The position numbers and the translations under genes are program-made. 64,000 bases of DNA, taken from Cordia subcordata (taxonomy: Eukaryota > Streptophyta > Magnoliopsida > Boraginales > Cordiaceae). Of the stretch, positions 35,997 through 48,000 are shown piece by piece (position 1 is the stretch's first letter; the number at the start of each line of letters is the position of its first letter). The notes beneath the pieces are model-generated. The model saw nothing but the letters and a program-made list of their open reading frames with translations. It searched no databases and was not told the origin of the DNA. The stretch covers positions 6,740,501-6,804,500 of the forward strand of contig JAPTOF010000001.1 in assembly GCA_028554755.1 (NCBI GenBank), read 5' to 3'.

Positions 35997-38246
35997 CTAG
36001 AATATGCGTAGGGATACTTAAGCGAGAAGAACTGGGGTTGAACGCGATTCATGAATCCGGTTTAATTCCAGTCTCCTACTCTAAGTTAAGTACTTTGACT
36101 AACTTGGTGGATGGGTTGTGGGGTCAGTCCTTCCATCAAAGTTTACTCATTGGTGGTCCCTCGTATCAAAAAAAGGAAGAAAGAAAAGAAGGATTCTTGT
36201 GAAGCCGTCCTCAATAAAAACAAGCAGGATCGTCAGATCTACACGGATGGTTCCACCTAATATAGGATAGTGATTAATTTGATTATGGCATAAGTGCGTA
36301 TTTAGTTTTATCATGTCTTTGACACGTATAGATTTACTTGTTGTACCTTGGCGAGTATTTCATCTAATAGGATACGAATAAACTCTACTTATTTTCAAAT
36401 TATAGAATTATTTGTTCACCTTAATCTCGTCTTAAATTTCATTTTCTTTTTTCTTTCTCGCCTCATGTCTCGTCATCTCTAATCAACAAACTGAAAATTT
36501 TTCTTTTTTTTTTTTTAAATGATATATCAAACACGAGTTCCCCGTCATAAAGATAATTAATCTTCATCAACTGCCATAATCTATTTGCAAAAAGGTTCTA
36601 TGACTGCCGACATATTAGAGAAAGGGCATCACATCTCGTAATTCACAACAAAAGATTGGTTAATCATGAATCCTTTGTTCCCCCAATAATTTGTGATTAA
36701 TTTTATTATAACATTATTAGTGTATCACCAGTGTGCCGCATGGAGTGTTACAATCATTTTATTTAAATGTACAATTAATTATTTTAATATTAAAATATAA
36801 ATAAATTGTATTGTATCATAAATCAGAAAAATTTATCAATCACACAAAAATTATATAACAATTAAACATTTAACAACTAACATACAAATTATATGTAAAA
36901 GAAAGTATTGTAACATAAATAAACAAAGCTAGATCATGTTGTAACATATATTTTGGAATATTTCTTTATAAATTACATTTATAATTTTATTTGAACTCGA
37001 ACTATTCTCATTATGAATTAAAATTTTAAGTTTCTTCTGATTTGTACCTCTTGAAACAACAATATAATTGCTTACGTGTGAATACTAGACGTGATAAATA
37101 TATCTCTATGATAAACAAAGACGACTTTAACTTTTGTTAATTGTCATCAAATTTCAAAATTTATATCAAGAAATTCATTAATAATAAAATTTATGATTAA
37201 TTTTATTATAATATTACGAAAGAATCTTTTTGGCGGATCATTGGAAAGGCGATGTGTAGACCATCATTATTAGCATTTGTCCAGGATATGATATATCTCC
37301 GTCAACTCGCCTATCAAGTGGGGCATTTCCCACCATATAGAATGCGCCAATTGACAAATGGTTTATGATTCTAATAAGGCCAATTTTTGCAGCCCCATAA
37401 CAAATGAAATGAAAACTTGCAGAATCTTCTTGAACTAAGTTTTTCAACACGTACAAACAATGATTCAGCTCAAAAGTTTTACTACTCTCATGTGAAGATC
37501 TTTCACTTCAGGTGTTTCCACCGCAAATCCACCGCCAGCAGCCCTGCAGCAGATTCCATCGATATGTGACTGATTAAAGTTACTGACGTGAAACAAGCTA
37601 GAAAGCTAAGCACAAACTCACTAGACAGTGATGTTGCAGAACATGTTACGTAGATGAAAATTCTTCCATCCGGCAAACATGATTACTGGCATAAATGAAC
37701 CGAATTGTTGGATAAAAGAATCTAGTTAGCCGGAGAAAAGAGTTCTAATCCGGTTACTTGAAACCATTCATTTTCTAAAATCAAAAGTTAAACGGTAAAC
37801 ATAAAATTATTGGATAACAAGTGTGTGTGTGTGTGTGTATATATATATAGTAGCTTTTTTATGTTTAATGATGTATTTGCTAAAATGATGTAACCATCAT
37901 ACAGAAAATCATTAATGACGTTGTGTGGATTTGTTGGTCAAGGGAACACGTTTTTGCTTTGGCTTTAATGATTAAAGGTTTGAAATTATTACGATTAGAA
38001 CAGGGTTGATAAGGATAGGGAAATAGCACAATAAATTTCAATGTTTTCTAATAAGAAGATATTGTCTGTACAAAATTAGATAAAATTACTAGAATGGAGC
38101 CTTCAGTTACTCGTAGATCAGGTATAGGTTCGTTGCTATAATTTTATCTCTTCGTAATCGTTCAATTAATTGCGAAAGCAGAATTAGCCAATTGGTTAAT
38201 TCATTATTTTAAAATTTTTTTAGAAGCTGAGGTCAGACAGTTCTTA

Positions 38247-38477
38247 AAGCCTGTTTGGATTGATTTTTTCTCAACACAAGGTTCTTTTTTCTTGAAAAAA
38301 GTTACATTAAATTTATAATAACTATTTGATTTGGTTTCTAAAAAAAGCTAAAATTCTGAAAAAAAAAAAAGTCAAATATAAATTTTTTTAAAAGTCAGAA
38401 TTTTTAATTTTTAAAATAAAAACTGTTTTTCAAAAACTATTAAAAAATACTTTTGAAAAAAACTAATGCAAACGCCT
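38247..38477. mobile_element. Tourist-like MITE (copy D, decayed)
   Basis: The left terminus AAGCCTGTTTGGATTGATT is preceded by TTA. The right terminus (reverse complement GGAGGCGTTTGCATTAGTT) is diverged and followed by TAC, so the target-site duplication is no longer exact. Confidence 0.6.
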
Positions 38478-39766
38478 CCTACTAAGCATAAAAGAAGTCA
38501 AGAGTGAAATGAGGTAGGGATTGATGCCTAGCAAGATCTTCCTTTTCCTTGGAAGATGAAAGCAGATTAGTAACTAATAATTTCTTCAACTCGATTCCTT
38601 ATCTTCCTAGCACACTGGTGTAGATGTTTCAATAGAAAGTCTACAATTCTTTTATTATCTAGAACAATATAAATTAACACGCCCACGTACATAGAATACA
38701 CAACCTAATAGTTACTTCAATTAAGTAGTTGAATCCAAAATGAACACTATGTCAATGACATCTTATTTCAGAAGTTATCATTTATGCAGTGAGTATTACT
38801 TATATAGAGAATAATATTATGAGAGAAATTCAATTGTTATAACTTATTAATACAATAATAATAAAATATATAAACATTATGACAATATAAGAAATTTCAA
38901 ACTCGTATAACCAAAACTATCTTTATATTAGAGAACAGAAAAAGAAAAATAAAAGGGACTAAAGTTAGCAAACACACTCAATATTGATGTGCTCTGCTAT
39001 TGTCACGGACCCTTTAGGTACCTTTTAACTTGGTGAATGGTCCGCTTCCTCAATTTAGCCTCTTAAACCATTTCTGGAAGACTATAAATATATTTGGGTA
39101 ATAGTAAGAACTTTTCATTTTTACATATTTATGAAAATTATTGTACAAATTGATTGGTGAATCATAATTTTGAACGATTTCTTCTTTTTCGGATCATTTC
39201 TAAGATATCCGAACAACTTCACAAGCTCAGAGAGAAGAATGTAAGAGGGCCAATTTTTCGTTCCGGTTCCGATGTACTCGGCCGCCAAAGCCTCTCAAAA
39301 ATAGGGAAAAGAAAGTTGCTAATCGGGCAGCCATTGTACAGTACAGCAGTCATTGTACAGTGGTACGTCTAGAGAAGAAAGACGTTAGAAGCGACGGCTT
39401 GTTTTTTCCCGGGTCTGGTGGGCCCCACCAGCCCACTAGCCAAGTCATCCTTACGTAGATTGGATATGGAAGTACAGTTGCCGATGATAAGAACCTTCTC
39501 CACATGAATAATTCCGTAAAAGGTTTCCTCTTTATCATCTTGTTTGGTCTGGCCTGAGAGAGCACGACTTGCATCACCAGGACATTTCATTTTCTGCTTT
39601 TCCTGCGCAAACAACCTCGTGCGTTTTATTTTTTTAGTCCCACTTGGGATGGCTGTGTTTATTTTAAGTGCTTTATAAATAGTTGTCGGATATATTTAGT
39701 TATGTTTATAAATATCAAAATAAAAGAAAATAGTATTTTGTAATCTTTTTTTATTAGAAGTATTAT

Positions 39767-39976
39767 ACGCTTGTCTAGATTAGTTTTTTTATTTTTTATT
39801 TAATATATATATATATTTATTTATTTATTTAATAATAACTATTTAACTTGACTCTCAAAAAATTAAAATTTTGACAAAAAAAAAGTTCAGATAAATTATT
39901 TTTAAAAATCATAATTTTTAACCTTTCAAAAGGCACTTTTAAAAGTTGTTAAAAAAAAAAAGTCCGAATGAGTCCC
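39767..39976. mobile_element. Tourist-like MITE (copy E, strongly decayed)
   Basis: The left end ACGCTTGTCTAGATTAGTT and the right end (reverse complement GGGACTCATTCGGACTTTT) resemble the family termini, with a typical A/T-homopolymer interior. Boundaries are approximate. Confidence 0.45.
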
Positions 39977-40570
39977 GAAAGCACCCAAATTAAGTATTCT
40001 CAGACAGGCACAAAATAAAAAAGTTACCGCGTCAATTTTTTGTTTGCATCCAAATAAGCGTAGCCCAACAGGGTGTTAGTATATAAGCATTTTAATTTAT
40101 GTTCTACATATTATTTTCTCTTGATATATTATTTTCTTCTAAATTCAAAAGAAATTAAGAAATATACCATTTGATAGCAAAATGTTTTGTATATATTATT
40201 TCTTTTCATGGATAAAGATTCCACGAGATTCCCTCGGTAGATTATTTCATTCCTATAATGAAGATTCCAGAAGATTCCCTTCATAAATTATTTTCTTTTT
40301 GTGACAAAGATCCATTGAATTTATTCTAAAATTATAAATCTCGAGCAAAAATTATCTTATCCCGCTTTAATGCCAAAATTAAATCTTCACATTGTCAAAA
40401 CTCGACTGTTAATAACCATACACCTATACAGCTATTCATTCCAGGTAATGATAATAACAAATTGACTAAAAATTAGGACACGCTTGCACTCTTGGCCTCT
40501 ATTTTCTTTGAAATAAAATGTCAAGTTGATTGAAAAATTAATGATAAGCCTCACTAAAACTCAGATATAT

Positions 40571-40654
40571 ACATATATCTACGTAATACATTTATCTCTA
40601 TATATAGTCCCCACATATATCTACGTAATACATTTATCTCTATATATAGTCCCC
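40571..40654 (+). promoter_or_regulatory. Perfect 42-bp tandem duplication containing the TATA box of the sarcosine oxidase gene
   Basis: Copies at 40571-40612 and 40613-40654 are identical. Each contains ACGTAATACATTTATC and a TATATATAG box followed by TCCCC. The second TATA (about 40641-40649) lies about 70 bp before the ATG at 40717, suiting a transcription start near 40675. The copy duplicates the core promoter. Confidence 0.8.
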
Positions 40655-40716
40655 CTGTCACCTGAAAAATCACACCCCGTCAGCAAAAAAAGAGAGACAG
40701 AGAGAGAGAAAAAAAA

Positions 40717-41970
40717 ATGGAAAACTCCGGCGACATGTTCGACGTAATCGTGGTCGGAGCAGGGATCATGGGCAGCTCAGCAGCATACCAAGCTGCGAAG
40801 CGAGGCAAGAAGACACTCCTCTTGGAGCAGTTCGATTTCTTGCACCACCGAGGCTCCTCCCATGGCGAATCAAGAACCATTAGAGCCACCTACCCAGAAG
40901 AATACTACTCAACCATGGTGTTGGAGTCGGAAAAGCTTTGGGAAGAAGCACAATCTGAAATGGGATACAGGGTCTATTTCAGGACGTCTCAACTCGACGT
41001 GGGTCCTATTCAGGACAAGTCACTTCAAGCAGCCATATCTAACTGCCAGAAGCACGGAATTCCTTATCGGGTCCTCAACCGGCAGCAGGTTGACGAGGAG
41101 TTTTCCGGCAGGGTGAAGTTGCCTGAGAATTGGGTCGGGTTGTTAACGTGCCACGGTGGTATCGTTAAGCCCACAAAAGCTGTGTGCATGTACCAAACCC
41201 TGGCGCTTAAGCATGGCGCCGTGCTTAAAGACCACACAGAAGTGGTGGATTTTGTAAAAGATGATGTTGAAGGTGGTGTTAGGGTGATCACAAAGAGTGG
41301 TGATGAGTTTTGTGGGGGGAAATGTGTTGTGACAGCAGGGGCGTGGATGAGGAAGCTGATTAAGAAAGTTTCGGGCCTGGAATTGCCTATACAGCCCCTG
41401 GAAACAACTGTATACTACTGGAAGGTAAAAGAAGGGCATGAGATGGAGTTCAGTTTTACTAACGGCTTCCCAAGCTTTGCTAGCTATGGTGAGCCTTACA
41501 TCTATGGCACACCAGTGCTGGAGTTTCCAGGGTTGATAAAAGTTGCAGTTCATGGTGGGAGGCCCATTGATCCGGATAAGAGGACCTGGAAGACATCTCC
41601 AATGCTTCTTGATGCTACAAGAAAATGGCTCCAGGGGAGATTTGGGGGGCTTGTCGACACGAAAGAGGCTGTTGGAATGCAGTCTTGTATGTATTCTTTA
41701 ACCCCTGACGAGGACTTTGTGATTGATTACTTGGGTGGGGTGTTTGGGAAGAATGTGGTGGTTGGTGGGGGGTTCTCAGGGCATGGATTCAAGATGGCGC
41801 CTATGGTTGGGAAAATGTTGGCAGATCTTGCTGTGTGTGATAATGGTGAGGCAAAAGATGAGAAGTTTAAGCACTTCAAGATTGCAAGATTTCTGGAGAA
41901 TGCTAAAGGGAATCTCAAGGGTTTTGCTGATCAGGTCAACTTGGACAGAGAAATTGCTAGCAAGCTTTGA
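40717..41970 (+). CDS. SOX: Peroxisomal sarcosine oxidase (FAD-dependent, SoxA/pipecolate oxidase type)
   Basis: This intronless gene encodes 417 residues, close to the family's usual length. The enzyme oxidises sarcosine and related N-methyl or cyclic amino acids (for example L-pipecolate) to release H2O2, with covalently bound FAD. The N-terminal Rossmann fold shows VVGAGIMG (G14, G16, G19), then the HGESRTIRATYPEEYY segment typical of monomeric sarcosine oxidases. Cys324 in QSCMYSLTPDEDFVID is the expected covalent flavin attachment site by comparison with bacterial MSOX. GGGFSGHGFKMAP is the conserved C-terminal FAD-contact motif. The final residues SKL form a canonical PTS1 peroxisomal signal. 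An 18-bp direct repeat (41928-41945 and 41968-41985) overlaps the C-terminus, and its second copy begins exactly at the TGA stop. The Arabidopsis counterpart lies next to RSZ22a. Confidence 0.94.
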   Translation: MENSGDMFDVIVVGAGIMGSSAAYQAAKRGKKTLLLEQFDFLHHRGSSHGESRTIRATYPEEYYSTMVLESEKLWEEAQSEMGYRVYFRTSQLDVGPIQDKSLQAAISNCQKHGIPYRVLNRQQVDEEFSGRVKLPENWVGLLTCHGGIVKPTKAVCMYQTLALKHGAVLKDHTEVVDFVKDDVEGGVRVITKSGDEFCGGKCVVTAGAWMRKLIKKVSGLELPIQPLETTVYYWKVKEGHEMEFSFTNGFPSFASYGEPYIYGTPVLEFPGLIKVAVHGGRPIDPDKRTWKTSPMLLDATRKWLQGRFGGLVDTKEAVGMQSCMYSLTPDEDFVIDYLGGVFGKNVVVGGGFSGHGFKMAPMVGKMLADLAVCDNGEAKDEKFKHFKIARFLENAKGNLKGFADQVNLDREIASKL

Positions 41971-44900
41971 TCAGGTCAACTTGGAAACAAAGCTGTCCAT
42001 TTTGATCGGAGAAGCAAAGGTGTTATTCTCTGGTCTTAGTTTGTTTTCCCGAATGTCCACAGTATGGCTCAAATTGCTGTCGTTGGCATTATTGGCATCT
42101 CTTTATTTATGTGTGTATGGTGGGTGGAAAAATAGCGTTGGGTCAATAATCAGTTGATTGTCATGCTACATAGTTAAGGGAATGGGTCGATGCTATGATC
42201 GAAATTCAATTATTTTAAATTATTATTCTAATTATGATTAAGTAATGTAAATAATTTATTGTCATTAATGTTGTTTGCACCTTTATGATCTCATGATAGA
42301 ACTCTGTAGCAAGAGGAAATTAATGACAGGGAAGAAATCTAGTTAAATTATACTGATCCCTGCAAAGAAAACCAAAAGAACAATTATCAAACATATAGAG
42401 AAGTCAGCAGAGTTGTTTGTCAATTTTTGTTTTGACTACCCATTGGTTGCTCTATATCCGATGAGATTCTTTAATCACTTTTACTGTAAGAGGATAGGAA
42501 ATGCGTGACTACACCTAACAGAGTTATTGTGCTACGTAATTGATCCTCCTTTTCATTTAGGAAAAAAAAAATTTATAAAAAGAGAGAAAACATGGGTTCT
42601 TGGTGCATTTGATTGAAATGCTAGTATGATCATGCTTTGAACCCACCACGACGGCTGGCTGCAAGTGGACAGCAAGTGGAGAGCAGTGTGAAAGATAAAA
42701 CAAACGTCACCAAAGAAAATCCAATCATCGTCAATATCAATTGTAATTATTTTAGTAATAGATATCTTTATCTTCTCACTAATGAATTCCCCCATTTCAT
42801 CATCTTTGCAGCAATTACGCTTCAATTTTGATACATGGGAGACCAGGAAAAGTGTATTCAACAACTCACGTTGGAGAAATCTATCCTCTTTTATTTCGTT
42901 TGGGGATTCCACAGAGGATCCATCTGCCAATCGGTTACCAAAACCATGGTTCACTAGCCAATTTGCACAGGCGTTAGCTTCACAATACCCACGTCTTAAT
43001 TTAAAGCCAACACCAAAAACAAGCCCTAATCATCATAAAAGTGCATTCTTATGGACACCAACCTGGATGATATCAGTTCTCAGGATGCTGAAAATTCAAG
43101 TTTTAGTGGAAGAGAGAAAAAGTGCACCATTTTTGGTATTCATATAGAAATGCTTTTAAATATTTTTCTAGCACTACGGTTAGAAATAAGTCAGAAGTGA
43201 TGTTCTGAATTTCCCACATCTGTTACATCATTCCCGGAAAATAGAATTCAGAAACAGAAAGTACAAAAACATGCTGCAAAAGTAAACAATAACTTCATTG
43301 GTTTTTGCATGTTAAGACATAAAATCCCGGGAGGGTAACAGATTGCTCTTCCTTCCTTCCCTGAATACTGTACTGCTCTCTCACAAAATGAAAATACACT
43401 TCATTTAGGACCAAACACGACGGGAAAATAAACGAGTAGACTGCTTTGTACAAGAAGCTATTCTCAGAAAGTTTATGAAAACCCATGAAAAACAAACAAC
43501 TCACCCGTAGGAAAGCTAACTAAACCAATTCTCATTCTATTTCCTGTTTAATTCTGAACTTCTATTTTTCTTCTCGTCATTTATGGCAACCAGGATGACC
43601 TATGATCTATGAGAAAAAAGAGCCAAATCACAGTTACCTGGTTGAGAAATCAATTACCTATCTATCATATGTAAATTTTAGGAACCAAGATTACACAGAA
43701 AAAATGGATGAGCTTATAAGTAGCATAATCTAGCTGCTGTGACTCCCATCCCTAGCTTGCAGCTGAAATGTTGCAAGGCTCTGCAGAGTCAAGGATGAAG
43801 ACAATCCATCAGCATTCCATTGTTATTCATTCCGGAGAGATGGAAAGACGAAAGCAATTTAAGCAATATAATTCCAGTACGGGCAGTACTGCCTTGGGAG
43901 TTGGAACCATTGATGGCAAATGATTATTAACAGCAGTTAGCAATTTATATGCAAATGAACTGAGTTTTGCCGTTACACCATGAAGAACAGATGCTAATCA
44001 TGAAGATCCTTCGTGTTTTATTTGTCCATCAAAATTCAATTATAGAAAACCATAAAGTCTTGCAAGATGTCTGTGGTCAAAAGATCACCAGCTTCATGTA
44101 GATAGTTCTAAAACACTCTTCGACTCCCAAACTTTTAACATGAAGCCCAGTTCTATCTCTTTTCTGGTTAAAAGTATTCTTCTTCTTGCCCCATTTCATG
44201 AGGCACGGGAAGAGGAGCAATAGTTGCTTTGAAACTAAAACCTACAAGCAGCAAAAATAGGCAACAAAGAAATTAACTTTTTGAGGCATTAAGAAAAGTA
44301 GAATCTACAGGGCTCGAGTGCAGTGCAAAACTTATTATATCATAATGTTAAGGGAATGCAGACAAATTTGCTGCCAAGAATTGCTTGTTCCACGAAAAGA
44401 CACCATTGCAAAAGAAGCTATGGTAGGACCATAACAAACAAACACTTAAGTAATGCGTATGTGTTAGTCTCTAGATTACACAGCATAAACTTTAATTAAT
44501 TGCTCCAGAGCAATCTCAGGGACTAGATCAATTACTCACCCGCGCAGTTTTGTACTCAAAAAGGAAAGCAGAACTGAAAGGAATGTTGACTTAAAACAAA
44601 CTTCAAATTTGTTTACTGACATCAAGCAAGGAATTTTTAGCCAGGAGATACCATTCCACTTGAACTTTGCTGCATTATTCATCATATTAACCAGCACACA
44701 CAAGGGTGCAATTATATTCTCATATATGTAAGATTCATAACTAATGCAATTATATACTCATATATGTAAGCTTCATAACCACACAGTCAGTGCACAAGGT
44801 ATTACGACAATTTATCTTCTCATCTTCCACTTCCGTGGAAAACTCTAATTGCACAACTTGAATCATGTCATATCCCCTCCAACAGTAGGTTAGTATGGGT

Positions 44901-45092
44901 AGCGCCTTGACATGAAACTGTCAAGGCAACAGATTTACTTCATTCCTTAATAGGATATGACAAATAAATTCCTAGTACTCAGCAATACAACTGCATGATG
45001 CAAGCAATTATATACACATAGATGCAAATACAACAAACATACATGGCATGTATAAATTGAGATATGAAGGACGGAGGGAGATACTTACTGGT
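41971..45092. other. Intergenic region and 3' UTRs of SOX and the coiled-coil gene
   Basis: The flanking genes converge here. Just after the coiled-coil stop codon the minus strand has CCA/GTAAGT, a good splice donor, so an intron in that gene's 3' UTR is possible, with a candidate acceptor near 44250. Frames at 42782-43147 (plus) and 42553-42954 (minus) overlap each other and show no domain. Confidence 0.5.
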
Positions 45093-48000
45093 TTACTTCC
45101 CAAACTTAAAATGTGTTACAAAAAGAGCATTCAACAAAGCCCAATAGATGATAAGACCAAGACGTAGGAGAGGTTGTCGCATTAGTGTCCGGTCACAAGA
45201 TACCCTGGCAGCACACACAAAAAAGATGTGGTAAGGTACTCATCAGTATAACTACTCTGAAACAAACAACGGGAAATATATAGTGCATACCATAGACCAT
45301 CAATAAAGTTTGTCACAGGTCTTGTAAATCGTGGGACAATCCTTGAAGTGGAGAGAGATTTGAAACCATGAGCTGCAAGCAAAAACAGGATGTCAACTAT
45401 TTTTGTTCTATTACTCTCAGAAAAAGAAAAAAGATAAAAGAGAATAAGGAGAAGAACTAGAACTGAAGCAACTTGAAATACAGAGGGTGACCATATTAAA
45501 AACATGCAATTATGACCTTTGTCGTCATCTTCATCCTTCAACCTCTCAGTATCCGGATCCACATCTATAGCAACGGCAACATGCTCACTATTTGTTTTGC
45601 GCAAACTACGGACTTGTGGTGCAACGGCCCCAGGGGCTGTCCATTTGTTGATCTGATGTAGAAATAAGGAGAAAAGCAACAAATAAGAATAATGCTCCAT
45701 GCTATGGACTACAAATGGTAAGATAAAAATATTAAATAAAGGGAACCGAATGCTATCAAGAAATTCCTAACATGATTTAAGATAATAGTATCATATTTAT
45801 CCACCAGCAAATAATGTCGCAGGTAAAATTAATGTTATTAAAAGAGGGGGGGGGGGGGGGGAAGGAAAAATTAAAAACATTATAGGAAAATAAACCCAAA
45901 GAGTAATTTATGTCCAAGAAGAGTAGGGACTTCCAAAATGCTGATAAGATGGCAGAAGAATAATAATTATCACCAGTTAAGGTATTCTCACAAAAAGAAG
46001 ATACTAATCAAATTCAAGGACATACCATGGGCTCGACTTCCATAATTTCAGAACTTGAAGTGGTTGCTTGTCCAGAATCTCCTCGGAGCATTGCTAATTG
46101 CGACTCCTTCTCAAGCAAAGAACTCTGAAGAGATTGTTCTTTACGTGCCAACTCCTCTACTTTAGCCCTTTCTAATTGCAATAACATGTCACCATTTTGT
46201 GCTGCCACACGAAGATTCTCCAATTCAGACATTGCAGACAGAATCTGCTCCTTAAGTATCTCTTTGCGCTCATCAATCCGATTAGTTTTCAGACCATCCA
46301 CATGTAAATCACGAGCCTGTACTCCAGAAATAATGGTATCTAACCATGTCAAGAATTCAGCTACTTCATCAGAGTTTCTTTTATTGCTTATCTGAGATGC
46401 CATTAATGCATCATTGGTGCACCTGGTGACCTCTTGCCTTAAGAAAGATATTTCTCTATCACGATCCTGTAATTGTGATTGAAGCTTTTCAACCTCTGAA
46501 AGGAGGCTTTCAGACAGATTATGAAGCTCATCAAACTTGCTCACAGTAACTGAAAGCTTCTTGAATGCCTTTCCGCGAGAAGTATCAAGGTTTTCCAAAT
46601 CTTGATTCTTTTGTTGCAGAACTCTCTCCAGTTCCCCAATCTTGTTGGTCAAGTCTTCCATTTGAGTTTCCTCCTCATCAAGTGCTTGCAGCAGTGACTC
46701 ATTTTCTAGAAATAGAACATAGCAACATTCATTTAAACATAATGTTTCAAACACATTGAAATTCAAATAACTCGAACAAGTGCATGTATATTTTCAAGCA
46801 AAGGAAATTTTCTCCAATATAGAATTCAGAAAATAAAACAACTGCCTCAATTCCCTTAAAAGTAAATAATATCACAGCATAACTTACCTTGCTCTTTTGC
46901 AGCCAGTGTATCTGTCAGTGATTTAATTCTCTGCTCCAATTCTTTGAGGGCAGCATCCCGATCTTGTAAATCTTTGGTTGTCTTCTCTAATGAAATACGC
47001 TCCTCATGCATCACACTGACCTCTCTCTGTAAATCCTCCACACGTGCCTGGGCAAGCTGAAGTTGTTGCGAATAGTTCTTTGCAATAGCTTCAGCTTCCT
47101 TGATCTGACCAACCCGCTCCATACAATTTCTTTCTGACTGGAAGTCCTTCTCCTGAAGCTCTTTCTGCAAACTCAATATGGTATTCCTCATATCCTTCTG
47201 ATTTCCTTCAAAAATCTCAGCTTGCATACTTATCAAATCTTTCACAACCGATGATAAGTTTTCTCTTAAAGCCCTAATGCCTTCCTCAGAAGAGCGTGAC
47301 AGTTCAGTAAAACTAGTTGCTTGAGAATCAATGTTGAATCCCAAAGCACCAGTAGCAAAACCATGCCCAACCAAATTAGTCCTCCAGTTTTCAATCTCTG
47401 TAATCGAACTCGTGCAAGCTTCAAAAAGTAATGAAAAGTTCCGGTGCATTATAAGCATTTCAGAATCTTTTTCCTTCACGACAGATTCTAACTGCTTAAT
47501 GTCCCTCTTCATGGATTCACAGGACTCTTTTTTAGAGGTCATTTCACCGTGTATGATTCTAATCACATGAGCTAGGCGACTAGATTCCTCACGTAACATA
47601 TCTAAGTGCCTGAACAACTGTCCTTTCAGAGAATCAACTTCTGCCATGGAATTCTGCAGGCCCAAACAAATTATGAAGTTCAATTATATCTTAACATGCA
47701 GTGGCAACTCATAACTAAAACAAGGAACTTAGATTTGGCAAACATTGCATCTTTCCCTAATGATGAGTAGTTGCTTGACTATGCATATCATACAGTTGAT
47801 GCAGCTAGCAAAGGAAGCAAGAAACTCACAGAGGAGCAAAAAAAATCGAACTAGAAGATTTTGCATAATAGTTTGAACCTCAAACTAATGTTACTGAAGC
47901 CAGCATGCTTAAGTTGGCAACAAAAGCATTAAGTACTAAAGCAAAGAGGAAGAGATTACAGAAGATATACATCAGAAATTGTAAAAAACACAATTAGGTT

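Larger units (their letters stand above)
35997..40716. other. Intergenic region between RHM and sarcosine oxidase
   Basis: It holds the RHM 3' UTR with an AATAAA signal at 36213-36218, GT/AT microsatellites at about 37822-37849, MITE copies D and E, and the SOX promoter. A moderately GC-rich patch at 39230-39620 contains small overlapping frames without recognisable domains. Confidence 0.6.

Noticed and set aside
39350..39614. Possible gene in the GC-richer patch near 39.4 kb
   Set aside because: Two overlapping frames of about 80 codons on one strand, without conserved motifs or splice context.
42553..43147. Possible small gene between SOX and the coiled-coil gene
   Set aside because: Frames on both strands are of similar length, lack domains and show no promoter or splice support.
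46014..47683. Two separate coiled-coil genes downstream of the 1850-codon frame
   Set aside because: Splice sites and phases join them to the giant gene, and the combined protein has the expected length and C-terminal anchor.
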